64,000 nt of DNA from Martinezella hainanensis (lineage in GTDB: Bacteria > Pseudomonadota > Alphaproteobacteria > Rhizobiales > Rhizobiaceae), in NCBI RefSeq assembly GCF_900094555.1, contig NZ_FMAC01000001.1:682001-746000 (forward strand), written 5' to 3'. Shown in pieces: positions 1-7,729 of this stretch. The notes under the pieces are model-generated. The model had not been told where the DNA came from. It did not search any database and saw only the letters and a list, made by a program, of their open reading frames with translations. A program made the position numbers and the translations under genes. Every line of letters starts with the position of its first letter. Position 1 is the stretch's first letter.

Positions 1-42
1 GCCGACATTCGGGCGACCGACGATCGCGACCGTAAAGCTCAT
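1..42 (-). CDS. der: GTPase Der (EngA), N-terminal fragment cut by window edge
   Basis: The reverse strand from 42 reads MSFTVAIVGRPNVG, which is the start of the first G domain of the double-GTPase Der, ending inside the P-loop (GRPNVGKS in the family). Der acts in assembly of the large ribosomal subunit. Only 14 codons lie in the window. The start follows the stop of the upstream TPR gene by 11 bases, so the two are probably co-transcribed. The order resembles the enterobacterial yfgM-bamB-der region, without a bamB between. Family recognition is by the short motif alone. Confidence 0.85.
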   Translation of the reverse strand, partial: MSFTVAIVGRPNVG

Positions 43-53
43 TTAGCGATCCT

Positions 54-737
54 TCAGCCTTTTGCGACCGGAGCCTTGCCGGATGCAGTGATGAGATCGA
101 GAAGCATCTGGGCACGGTTGGCAACATTGCGCGGGCTCTGCGGATCGTCGACGATCGCCTGGAACCACTGCCGGGCCTTGGCGAAATCGCCGGCCTTGTA
201 AGCGGCAAGGCCGAGAACGTCGCGCGCCGAATGGCGGAACGCGTCAGCCGGGACGGCGAGCTCCTGCGCTTCGGCGGCGACCTGATCGTAAGTGCCGGTA
301 TCGACGAGCAGGTAGGCAGCGCGCAGGCGGGCCGCATCGCGGATAACGACCGGGAGGTCCGTCTGCTTACCGACTGCCGAGAACGTGGCGATGGCGGCAG
401 CCTTGTCGCCCTTCTGCGCCTGCAATGTCGCGGCGCGCAGGCGTGCCAGCACCGGATAGGAACCAGGGCCAGTCTTTTCGATGGCGGCGAATGCGGCGAG
501 CGCCTCATCCGTCTTGTTCTGATCGGCAAGCGTCAGCGCGGCGAGGAACTGATCGCCGCCGCTGCCGGCCTGATTGCCGGCCCAATAGCGATAGCCGCTA
601 TAGGCCGCGGTGGCGAGAACGATGAGCACGGCCAAACCGATGATGAGCTTGCCGAAACGGCGCCATATGAACCGCAACTGGTCCGAGCGCAGTTCCTCGT
701 TCACCTCGCGGATGAAGCTATCGTCATTAAATGCCAT
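54..737 (-). CDS. TPR-containing membrane protein, YfgM-like
   Basis: A 227-residue protein with a short cytoplasmic N terminus, one membrane helix at about residues 31-50 (LIIGLAVLIVLATAAYSGYRYW), and an alanine-rich helical domain of degenerate TPR repeats (about 60-215). This is the architecture of the YfgM-like family, which is thought to act as an ancillary chaperone near the Sec translocon. It lies directly upstream of der with an 11-base gap, a common arrangement. The exact role in rhizobia is not known. The family assignment is fairly secure; the function is inferred. Confidence 0.8.
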   Translation of the reverse strand: MAFNDDSFIREVNEELRSDQLRFIWRRFGKLIIGLAVLIVLATAAYSGYRYWAGNQAGSGGDQFLAALTLADQNKTDEALAAFAAIEKTGPGSYPVLARLRAATLQAQKGDKAAAIATFSAVGKQTDLPVVIRDAARLRAAYLLVDTGTYDQVAAEAQELAVPADAFRHSARDVLGLAAYKAGDFAKARQWFQAIVDDPQSPRNVANRAQMLLDLITASGKAPVAKG

Positions 738-839
738 TCTCGTCTCCGGCCCAGGCCAAGTAGTTCCAAAAAAGCTTAGGGGTTAGTTGGGCCTTCTACT
801 CCATTTTGCGGCTGATGTAAGGGGGAATGGCAGAAATCG

Positions 840-1421
840 TCACATAACGAGCGGCGAAACCCCGATAATCCACGCATGAAGCTTCCAAATGATCAAGGCC
901 CAGACGATGACGCCGATGACAACGGCATAGAGATCGTATTTCGCCGAGACGAAGGGACGCAGGGTCATTTCGCCGGCCCGCTCGCGTCTTTTGAGCGAAA
1001 TGCGCAGGATCACACCCCAGGCGAGGAAGGCGGCAAAGAGCAGGATGGCCGCGCCGTCGCCGTTCGACAGAAGATGCGCCAGCGCCCAGATCTTCACCGA
1101 TAGCACCATCGGATGCTTCGTTTTGACTGCGATATGCCCCGCCGGCAGCAGCGAGGCGATGAGACAGATCATGGCAAACAGCATCAACAGGATGGTTATG
1201 TGGCTCATCCAGAACGGTGGCGACCAGATCGGCGTCATGTCTCGCGCCTGGCCGAAGCCGTAAATCAGAACGATCAGTGCGATGATGCTTGCGATCGAAT
1301 AGGCGATCTTCCAGCCGCCTTCGCCGAGGCTTGCGATCAACGATGTCCGCAGGCCGGGCGCCACGACGCGTATCAGATGGAGGCCGAGAAAAAGAACAAT
1401 GCCGAGAATGAGCAATGCCAT
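840..1421 (-). CDS. NnrU family integral membrane protein
   Basis: A 193-residue protein with about five or six hydrophobic helices, starting MALLILGIVLFLGLHLIRV. It carries the conserved GHIAVKTKHPMVLSVKIWALAHLLSNGD segment of the NnrU family, with the invariant Lys-His-Pro and Ala-His-Leu-Leu-x-Asn-Gly motifs. NnrU was first noted near nitric-oxide reductase genes, and relatives include the methyltransferase-like NnrU/isoprenylcysteine group. No denitrification genes are nearby, so a nitrogen-oxide role is not supported here. It is divergent from the deacetylase gene at 1600. Confidence 0.8.
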   Translation of the reverse strand: MALLILGIVLFLGLHLIRVVAPGLRTSLIASLGEGGWKIAYSIASIIALIVLIYGFGQARDMTPIWSPPFWMSHITILLMLFAMICLIASLLPAGHIAVKTKHPMVLSVKIWALAHLLSNGDGAAILLFAAFLAWGVILRISLKRRERAGEMTLRPFVSAKYDLYAVVIGVIVWALIIWKLHAWIIGVSPLVM

Positions 1422-1599
1422 GGATAAAATCCTCTATGGTCTTGTAGTGACATCCTTATCGGCTGCCGTAAAAAAATGCCAGCATCACCGCAGCTTCGCC
1501 GCATTTGCGCGAAAGGAAGGAAGCGACCCGGAGCACGCCACCCGATATCGCCAGATGAGCCTGGCAAGCCGTGCTCGATCCAATCAGTGTTCGGTGCCC

Positions 1600-2580
1600 A
1601 TGTTTCGCTTAGCTACCTGTCTTTCTCTCGCCATTTCCTTAGGCCTGCCCGCAGCCGCCCAAGCCGATGGCAAGCCCAAGCAGCTCGTGATGATCTCCTT
1701 CGATGGCGCTCATGACAATGCGCTCTGGACCAAGAGCCGCGAGATCGCTTCGCGCAACGGCGCGCATTTCACCTACTTTCTGTCCTGCACCTTCCTGATG
1801 AACAAGGCGCAAGCAAAAGCCTATCAGGGGCCGAAGCAGCGGCCAGGCAAATCGAATGTCGGCTTCGCCAAGAGCGAGGACGATGTCCGCACTCGCATCG
1901 CCAACATCTGGGGCGCCCATCAGGAAGGCCACGACATCTCAAGCCATGCCTGCGGCCATTTCGATGGCAAGGGCTGGAGTGCCGCCGATTGGAGCCAAGA
2001 ATTCATGAATGCGCGCGTCGCCCTTCGCGACGCCTGGAAGAATGTCGGCCTCGCCGACAAGGAGCCCCAGGGCTGGGAAGATTTCGCCACCAACGACGTC
2101 AAGGGATTCCGCGCACCCTACCTTTCCACCAGCGATGGCCTTGTGCCGGCTGAGAAGCAAATGGGCTTCCAATATGATGCAAGCCTTGTCACCAAGGGAC
2201 CCGCCCTGCCGCAAGTGGTCGACGGCATCTATCGCTTCGGCCTGCCACTGATCCCCGAAGGTCCCGAGCAGCGCCTGGTCATCGGTATGGACTACAATCT
2301 CTATGTCCGCCATTCCAAGGGCGTCGAGGACAAGGCAAACGCCAAGACCTACGAGGACCGCACCTTCCAGGCTTTCGAGGCTGCCTTCAGCAAGCAATAT
2401 GACGGCGAGCGCATTCCGCTGCAGCTCGGCTTCCATTTCGTCGAAATGAACGACGGCGCCTATTGGCGCGCCCTCGACCGCTTCGTCAGCGATGTCTGCC
2501 ATAGACAAGATGTCGCCTGCGTCAGCTATTCCGAAGCGATCCCGCTGATCGCGGCAAGAGGCAGGCCGCAGCAGGGGTGA
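1600..2580 (+). CDS. secreted polysaccharide deacetylase family protein
   Basis: From ATG 1600 this gives 326 residues with a clear signal peptide (MFRLATCLSLAISLGLPAAA, cleavage near AQA-DG). The reading frame is open further upstream to 1399, but that part is basic and lacks a signal, so I prefer 1600. A NodB-like fold is suggested by ISFDGAHDN near the N terminus and by GHDISSHACGHFDG, which resembles the metal-binding H-x3-H motif. KGFRAPYL would be the catalytic Arg-containing motif. The substrate is unknown; cell-wall or exported polysaccharide is plausible. The protein lies alone, ahead of a bidirectional terminator. Confidence 0.75.
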   Translation: MFRLATCLSLAISLGLPAAAQADGKPKQLVMISFDGAHDNALWTKSREIASRNGAHFTYFLSCTFLMNKAQAKAYQGPKQRPGKSNVGFAKSEDDVRTRIANIWGAHQEGHDISSHACGHFDGKGWSAADWSQEFMNARVALRDAWKNVGLADKEPQGWEDFATNDVKGFRAPYLSTSDGLVPAEKQMGFQYDASLVTKGPALPQVVDGIYRFGLPLIPEGPEQRLVIGMDYNLYVRHSKGVEDKANAKTYEDRTFQAFEAAFSKQYDGERIPLQLGFHFVEMNDGAYWRALDRFVSDVCHRQDVACVSYSEAIPLIAARGRPQQG

Positions 2581-2602
2581 GGAACGGTCGGGCAGAGCCC
2601 GA

Positions 2603-2627
2603 GCAATCGATCCACTGGATCGATTGC
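2603..2627. repeat. short perfect inverted repeat
   Basis: An 11-base arm GCAATCGATCC is followed by ACT and its exact reverse complement. It sits just after the deacetylase stop and has no T tract, so it is unlikely to be a terminator. It resembles small palindromes scattered between rhizobial genes. Confidence 0.6.
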
Positions 2628-2722
2628 AGCGACGAACACCCTGAGCCAAAGCGAAGGGCCGGCGGTGCGGCAAGGAGAGGCCCCGCCGTACCTTGCAAGC
2701 CTAACATCCCAGTTCTCCCAAT

Positions 2723-2750
2723 AAAAAAGGCCCCGTTCCCGGGGCCTTTT
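2723..2750. terminator. bidirectional rho-independent terminator
   Basis: A GGCCCC / GGGGCC stem with a short loop has an A run on its left and TTTT on its right. It therefore fits a terminator on both strands. It separates the convergent deacetylase gene (ending 2580) and bacA (ending 2755). Confidence 0.85.
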
Positions 2751-2754
2751 GTCG

Positions 2755-4020
2755 TCAGCCATCCGCGTGAATGACACCTGCTTCACGCTCCAAGTAGCGC
2801 TGATCGATCGGCGGCAGCGGCGCATCGTCGATCGCTGCCTCGAAGGCCTTCAAACGCTTGTGGATCGAAAGAAGCTCGATGATCGTCGTCCAGGAGCTGA
2901 CGAGATACTGGAATGAGTTGCTGACCTGGCCGAACGCCGTGGCGATCTGCTGCCAGATGCCGAGCGTGATCTTGTGCGCCACGAAGGTCGGCACGAGCAC
3001 GAAGTAAAGGAAGATCGCATCGAGCTGGCCGTAGGAATAACGAGCCACATTGAAATACGCATAGTGGAAATACATGCGGAAATAGTTGCGGCGGACGTTG
3101 GAGAAGAGTTCCTTCACGGTGGGTGGCTGCGCACGATCGTCGCGATCCTCGCCGTAGACAAGTTCCTTTCGATAGGCGGCCTCGACACGCTGATTGCGGA
3201 AATTCAACCCGGGAAGCTTGATCCCGAAGAGCGCCAGCAGGAACGTGCCGAATACCGACCAAATCAGCGCCAGCCAGACGAGCGAATATGGAATTGCGCC
3301 GATGATCGGCAGATCAGTCACATATTTCGACAGTTCCAGCAGGATCGGCAGGAAGACGATGAGTGTCATGACGGAGCCGATCAGGCTGACACCAAGCCCT
3401 TCGAGATTGGTCGCAAAGCGCATCGTGTCTTCCTGGACGCGCTGCGATGCACCTTCGATGTGCCGGAGCTTTTCCCACTTCGACATGTAGAAATTGTTCA
3501 TCGCCCAACGCCAACGGAAGAGATAGTGGCTCAGGAAGAACGATGAAACGACGCTCACCGCGACGCCCACCAGACCGAGTTGCGTGAACGCCCACAGCAA
3601 TCCGTAGAAATCCCCATCCGTAACGCCGGGCTTTCCGCCGAGCGCATTTTGCAGGAGGTCAAAGAAAGGCCGGCGCCATACGTTTACCGCTACGTCGATC
3701 TGAACACCGAAATAGGTGATGAAGACGATGAAAGCAGAGCCCCACACGGACCAGGCGACCCAGGGATTGCTCCTCGAAGTCACATGCCAAAAACCGCAAA
3801 AGACCGCGGCGCAGAGAATAAAGTAAAGGTAAAACAAGAAATTAGTGGGAGTAACAAAGAAAGCCGCTCCGACCGGCTGCTGTTCTTCCTGCAGCGGCGG
3901 ATAGCCCATGGACGCCACGACATGCGCGCCGACAAAATACCATAGGAAGACGCAGACGAGCGCCCAAACGACCGATGAGGAAAAAAACAATCTCGGATTC
4001 GGGAAGAAAGAATGAAACAC
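2755..4020 (-). CDS. bacA: BacA/SbmA peptide-uptake transporter
   Basis: A protein of the SbmA/BacA family: proton-driven inner-membrane importers of peptides, including NCR-type and proline-rich antimicrobial peptides. In rhizobia, BacA is needed for bacteroid survival in many legumes. About seven or eight hydrophobic helices are visible, with the conserved FYMSKWEKLRHIEGASQRVQEDTMRFA region and the C-terminal SSWTTIIELLSIHKRLKAFE. I chose GTG at 4020 (421 residues, VFHSFFPNPRLFF...) because known rhizobial BacA is about 420 residues, begins MFxSFFP, and an AGGAAG stretch lies about ten bases upstream. An ATG at 4065 would add 15 atypical residues. It is divergent from the PadR gene. Confidence 0.93.
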   Translation of the reverse strand: MFHSFFPNPRLFFSSSVVWALVCVFLWYFVGAHVVASMGYPPLQEEQQPVGAAFFVTPTNFLFYLYFILCAAVFCGFWHVTSRSNPWVAWSVWGSAFIVFITYFGVQIDVAVNVWRRPFFDLLQNALGGKPGVTDGDFYGLLWAFTQLGLVGVAVSVVSSFFLSHYLFRWRWAMNNFYMSKWEKLRHIEGASQRVQEDTMRFATNLEGLGVSLIGSVMTLIVFLPILLELSKYVTDLPIIGAIPYSLVWLALIWSVFGTFLLALFGIKLPGLNFRNQRVEAAYRKELVYGEDRDDRAQPPTVKELFSNVRRNYFRMYFHYAYFNVARYSYGQLDAIFLYFVLVPTFVAHKITLGIWQQIATAFGQVSNSFQYLVSSWTTIIELLSIHKRLKAFEAAIDDAPLPPIDQRYLEREAGVIHADG

Positions 4021-4265
4021 GACGGTTAGGCTTCCTGTTTGTTCGAACGACCGCAATGGCGTCAATTTGCGGCGAGCCTAAGACAGTTCGCCGGGGGCGG
4101 CAACCGGCAGAGCCCTATTCTTACGTAGATGTAACCGCTTATCCCACGATCGTGATGCAGTTGTTCAGCAGCGAATTTTCACCCATCGGATGAGCGCCTC
4201 CTCCTTAAGAGCACGTCTCCTTTCGCCGATCACCCCATCCGCACATCGCCCCTCTTGCAGAATGC

Positions 4266-4289
4266 TATCTTACGATATATATCTTACGA
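4266..4289. promoter_or_regulatory. direct-repeat operator ahead of the PadR gene (copy 1)
   Basis: TATCTTACGA occurs twice, at 4266-4275 and 4280-4289, with TATA between, and a further ACGATATA follows at 4298-4305. PadR repressors commonly bind AT-rich repeated sites overlapping their own promoter, so this is the likely autoregulatory operator. A diverged copy (TATCCTACGA, within 4389-4403) lies inside the N-terminal coding region. The PadR link is inferred from position. Confidence 0.6.
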
Positions 4290-4332
4290 CATGACTAACG
4301 ATATAAACTCTCGCACTTCAAGGAGAAACGAC

Positions 4333-5031
4333 ATGAGAGGCTTTAGAGATCGCAACATGTTCGGAGGCAGCTTTGACATCGTCGAGGCATATATCCTACG
4401 ACAGGGTCGAGGCCGTGAATCGCGCGGCGAGCACAGGAGAGACTTCATGAGAGGCTTCAAGGGCGGCATGTTCGGCGGCGGATTTCGCACCGGCCGCAAG
4501 TTCGATGCAGCCGATCTGCAGCTTATCATTCTCGCCCTGCTCTCCGAGCAGCCACGCCATGGCTATGAACTAATCAAGACCTTCGAAGAGCGCTCCGGCG
4601 GCTTTTATGTGCCAAGCCCAGGCGTCATCTATCCCGCGCTGACCTATCTCGAAGAAACCGGCCAGGCCGAAGTCGAGGTCAGCGGCACGAAGAAGCTCTA
4701 CCGCATCACCGAAAGCGGCCAGAAGCGCGTCGATGACAATCGTGATCTGGTCGAGGTAACGCTCGCCAAGCTCACCTCCATCGGTGAGAAGATGGCCCGC
4801 GTCCGCGAGGTTTTCGACGGCGGCGATGAGGACGGCCGCGACAATCCGTTCGATCGCCACGGCGCTGGCGACGTCCATCGCGCTCGCCATCTGCTGCGCT
4901 CGGCTCTTCGCTCGAAGTTCCCGTGGAGCAAGGCCGAAGGTGCGCGCATCGCTGATATCCTCGAGCGCGCCGCCGCCGACATCATCCGCGGCGAAACCAA
5001 AACCGAGGGCGAGCCGAAGTCCGACGATTGA
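4333..5031 (+). CDS. PadR family transcriptional regulator
   Basis: A 232-residue protein with the PadR winged helix in the middle: DLQLIILALLSEQPRHGYELIKTFEERSGGFYVPSPGVIYPALTYLEETGQAEVE, followed by a C-terminal helical dimer region. Two starts are credible. ATG 4333 has AAGGAGAAA upstream. ATG 4447 has CAGGAGAG upstream and gives 194 residues, closer to the usual family length. Both begin with MRGF and MFGG motifs, because the upstream control region plus first codons appears tandemly duplicated with a period of about 112-114 bases. The Gly/Arg-rich N-terminal extension is unusual. It is divergent from bacA, but nothing shows it regulates bacA. Confidence 0.85.
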   Translation: MRGFRDRNMFGGSFDIVEAYILRQGRGRESRGEHRRDFMRGFKGGMFGGGFRTGRKFDAADLQLIILALLSEQPRHGYELIKTFEERSGGFYVPSPGVIYPALTYLEETGQAEVEVSGTKKLYRITESGQKRVDDNRDLVEVTLAKLTSIGEKMARVREVFDGGDEDGRDNPFDRHGAGDVHRARHLLRSALRSKFPWSKAEGARIADILERAAADIIRGETKTEGEPKSDD

Positions 5032-5037
5032 GCTACA

Positions 5038-5141
5038 GCATGCCGCGCAAAAGTGCACAGCGGTTTTGCGACAACGGCATGCGCAAAATCAAGGACCTGA
5101 AGCGCAGGAAACGAATCTGAAAGATTCGCGACGTGCTTTAG
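5038..5141. repeat. RIME-type palindromic mosaic element
   Basis: About 104 bases made of two imperfect palindromes. The first runs from GCATGC at 5038 to GCATGC at 5082, with CGCAAAA/TTTTGCG inner arms. The second has CGAATC/GATTCG arms near 5112-5128. The same layout and much of the same sequence recur at 27400-27504. It fills the gap between the convergent PadR and map genes. Confidence 0.7.
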
Positions 5142-5145
5142 AACA

Positions 5146-5898
5146 TCACTTGTCTGGCAATGTCAGGATGATAGGCCCGTTGCGGGTGGCAATGATCGTA
5201 TGCTCGTACTGGACCGTGGGTGCCTGCGGATCGGCATAGAGCGTCCACGCATCGTCACCGCCCTCAGCCCAGGTCGCACCGAGCGAGAGAAACGGCTCGA
5301 CGGTGAAAACCAGGCCGTCTTCCATGATCCGGGTCTCGGAAGGGTCCGCCCAGGTAGAAACCTCGGCGGGCTCTTCGTGCAGGGAACGGCCGATGCCGTG
5401 GCTGGCGAGATTGGCGATCAACGTATAGCGGTTCTTCTGCGCGAAGGCGCCGACGGCCTGTCCGATCTTCGCAAGCGGCGAACCGCTCTTCACCTGATTG
5501 AGGCCGACCCAGAGCGCCCTCTTGCCGTCACGGCACAGGCGCTCGATCTTAGGCTTGACCGGCGGCACGGTAAAGGATGCACCCGTGTCGGAAAAGAAGC
5601 CATCCTTCTCCGCCGAGACATCGAGATTGACCAGATCCCCCGCCTTGATCACGCGCGGGCCAGGAATGCCATGCGCCACTTCCTCGTTGACGCTGATGCA
5701 TGTCGCGCCAGGAAACTTGTAGACCAGCTCCGGCGCTGACTGTGCGCCGGCATCCTCCAAGACCTTGCGACCGATGGCATCCAGTTCCAGCGTGGTGATG
5801 CCCGGCTCCAGAGCCGCAGCCATGGCCTGCAAAGCATTGGCGCAGATGCGACCGATATCTTTCAGTTTGGTCAGTTCTTCTTCGGTCGAAACGATCAT
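5146..5898 (-). CDS. map: type I methionine aminopeptidase
   Basis: A 250-residue protein that removes the initiator methionine from nascent proteins. The five metal ligands of the pita-bread fold are visible: Asp in VNLDVS, Asp in FSDTGAS, His in ASHGIGRSLHEEP, Glu in FTVEPFL and Glu in QYEHTII. The substrate-pocket His in HGIPG is also present. No zinc-finger N-terminal extension is seen, so this is the short bacterial type. Length matches the family. Rhizobia often carry more than one map gene, so this may be a paralogue. Confidence 0.93.
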   Translation of the reverse strand: MIVSTEEELTKLKDIGRICANALQAMAAALEPGITTLELDAIGRKVLEDAGAQSAPELVYKFPGATCISVNEEVAHGIPGPRVIKAGDLVNLDVSAEKDGFFSDTGASFTVPPVKPKIERLCRDGKRALWVGLNQVKSGSPLAKIGQAVGAFAQKNRYTLIANLASHGIGRSLHEEPAEVSTWADPSETRIMEDGLVFTVEPFLSLGATWAEGGDDAWTLYADPQAPTVQYEHTIIATRNGPIILTLPDK

Positions 5899-6036
5899 TT
5901 ACGGCTTCCGGCACTCCGACGCCCTGCGCAACGGTTCGCGAGAGGCTTTATGTGGCTTTCGCCCCTTCACTCTGCACAGTCAATGTCTTTCTGAGGATTT
6001 CTGCCAGATGGCGCGGCTTTCGAAATCCGAAAGAAG

Positions 6037-6549
6037 TCAGGAACGCGGATCGTCCGCGAGCAATGCCCAGCGCTCATGATCGCACCACACGCCACCAATC
6101 TTCAGATATTTGGGCGAAAACCCTTCCTTGCGGAAGCCGATCCGCGTGACCAGCGCGATGGAAGGATGGTTGCCTGGCTGGATATTGGCCTCTACCCGAT
6201 GCAGGCCGACCGCATCGAAAGCGTGCGCGACGGCAAGACGTACCGCTTCAGTCATGAACCCCTGGCCGGCAAAGCCCACCATGCCATGATAGCCAAGAAA
6301 GGCGCTGCGAAAGCCGCCCCAGACCATCTGGCTGATATTGACGACGCCGACGATGCCGCCGGAGCCGGGATCGCGCGCCACCAGACCGATATTCGGCCCC
6401 GTCACCGTCTGACCGAACCAGGTGTCAAAACCGTCGCGATCGAGGAAGGGATAGGCCCAGGGCACATGGTGGGCGCGGCTGGCGATATTGGCGGCAATCA
6501 GCTCGTCCGCATCCGATTGCCTGACCGGTGCGATGATCACTTGCGGCAT
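6037..6549 (-). CDS. GNAT family N-acetyltransferase, RimJ-like
   Basis: From ATG 6549, preceded by AGGGGAG, this is 170 residues. The acetyl-CoA loop appears in YHGMVGFAGQGFMTEAVRLAVAHAFDAVGLHRVEANIQPGNHPSIALVTRIGFRKEG. This arrangement is typical of RimJ/RimL-type enzymes that modify N termini of proteins or small amines. The substrate cannot be read from sequence. An upstream extension of the frame to 6636 runs into a repeat element and is rejected. Confidence 0.85.
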   Translation of the reverse strand: MPQVIIAPVRQSDADELIAANIASRAHHVPWAYPFLDRDGFDTWFGQTVTGPNIGLVARDPGSGGIVGVVNISQMVWGGFRSAFLGYHGMVGFAGQGFMTEAVRLAVAHAFDAVGLHRVEANIQPGNHPSIALVTRIGFRKEGFSPKYLKIGGVWCDHERWALLADDPRS

Positions 6550-6567
6550 GGCTCGCTCCCCTCGCCA

Positions 6568-6669
6568 GAGCAATTCCAGGAAAAGTGAACGGCGGTTTTC
6601 CGTCCGGAATTGCGCAGAGACAAATAGATAGAGCACCTCGACATTTCATGGAAATGTCGAGGTGCTCTA
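6568..6669. repeat. RIME-type palindromic mosaic element
   Basis: Two palindromes in about 100 bases. The first has CAATTCC/GGAATTG outer arms (6570-6610). The second, 6629-6669, has perfect 19-base arms beginning TAGAGCACCTCGAC around ATG. Size and two-stem structure fit the intergenic mosaic elements described in Rhizobium. It lies between the GNAT gene start and the DoxX gene end. Confidence 0.75.
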
Positions 6670-6701
6670 GATGGGCGAGCCTTAGCAAATTGAATCCGAA
6701 A

Positions 6702-7130
6702 TCAAAAGCTTCGCTGAAAGAACGGAATCATTTTCCGAACGGCTTCATAGCGAAGATAAAGTCCGCCCCAGGCGATCACGCCGAGATAAACGCCGAACAA
6801 CAGATGGGAAAAGATCGGGCTGCCGACCCTCAGATGCGTCGTGATCGCCCCGCCGAGAAGACCCGTCAGAAGGATGGCGCCGAGGACCGAAGTCCTCGGG
6901 ATCGCATAGAGAATGGCGCAGCTAAGCGTAATGACGCCGAGAAGCCGCGCCAGCGCCGGATCGGCGGAATAGCCAAGCCCCGCCATCGTTTCCGTGACGA
7001 CGGAAAGCGGAACGAGCTTGATGACGCCATCGAACACGAGAAAGGCGATGACCAACCCACTGAGGATCATGCCGGCCACGCGCTGGGCGCGCGTGACCGA
7101 AGGCACAGATGAATCGACTGCATAAGACAT
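6702..7130 (-). CDS. DoxX family membrane protein
   Basis: A 142-residue protein with four hydrophobic helices (starting VAGMILSGLVIAFLVFDGVIKL) and the DoxX-like pattern LARLLGVITLSCAILYAIPRTSVLGAILLTGLLGGAITTHLRVG. Members are small quinone- or redox-linked membrane proteins of poorly defined role. It is the last gene of the sigma-factor operon, 29 bases after the SRPBCC gene. Pairing of DoxX and SRPBCC proteins is common in rhizobia. Function here is unknown. Confidence 0.8.
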   Translation of the reverse strand: MSYAVDSSVPSVTRAQRVAGMILSGLVIAFLVFDGVIKLVPLSVVTETMAGLGYSADPALARLLGVITLSCAILYAIPRTSVLGAILLTGLLGGAITTHLRVGSPIFSHLLFGVYLGVIAWGGLYLRYEAVRKMIPFFQRSF

Positions 7131-7159
7131 TGCGATATCCCCGGAATTCTATCGGAAAT

Positions 7160-7630
7160 TCAGATCTTCGCTGCCAATGCGGCGAGCTGATCGGCGCACT
7201 GCGCCCATCCCTGATGGAAGCCCATCTTCTCGTGCGCTTCGCGATCCTCGGCCGACCAATGCAGAACCGTGGCGGTGTAACGGGTCTTGCCGCTGCCGAG
7301 AGCGTCGAGCTGGATTGTCACCACCATGAAGGGCTTCGCCGACGGCACCCAGGCGCTGGTGAAGGCATCGGTGAAGACGATCCGCTCATTGGGAACGACT
7401 TCCAGATAGACACCATTGCCTGGGTAATCCTCGCCCTCGGGGCTGCGCATGGTGATCGAGCTCGAGCCGCCGGCACGCACATCCACGCTGGCAGCCGATA
7501 CCGTCCACGGCAGCGGCGCGAACCATTGCTTGATCAGCTCCACTTCGGTCCAGCAGCGGAAAATCTTCTCGCGCGGCGCATCGATGACGCGGGTCAGGGA
7601 AAGCTCGTGGCGCTCGGTCTGCTCAGTCAT
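7160..7630 (-). CDS. SRPBCC (AHSA1-like) domain protein
   Basis: A 156-residue START-like protein beginning HELSLTRVIDAPREKIFRCWTEVELIKQWFAPLPWTV, the classical AHSA1 opening, with a C-terminal GFHQGWAQCADQLAAL helix. These proteins form a hydrophobic ligand pocket; some bind Hsp90-like chaperones or lipids. It lies about 100 bases downstream of the sigma gene and just upstream of DoxX, in the same direction. The ligand is not predictable. Confidence 0.85.
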   Translation of the reverse strand: MTEQTERHELSLTRVIDAPREKIFRCWTEVELIKQWFAPLPWTVSAASVDVRAGGSSSITMRSPEGEDYPGNGVYLEVVPNERIVFTDAFTSAWVPSAKPFMVVTIQLDALGSGKTRYTATVLHWSAEDREAHEKMGFHQGWAQCADQLAALAAKI

Positions 7631-7729
7631 GTCTTGCTCCTCTTTGCTGTTTGACGCGTCCTGCTCGGCCTATACTCTAATGACGTTCGCGACCGTCGAT
7701 TCCCGACAACGCAGACGCAGATTTTTCAA

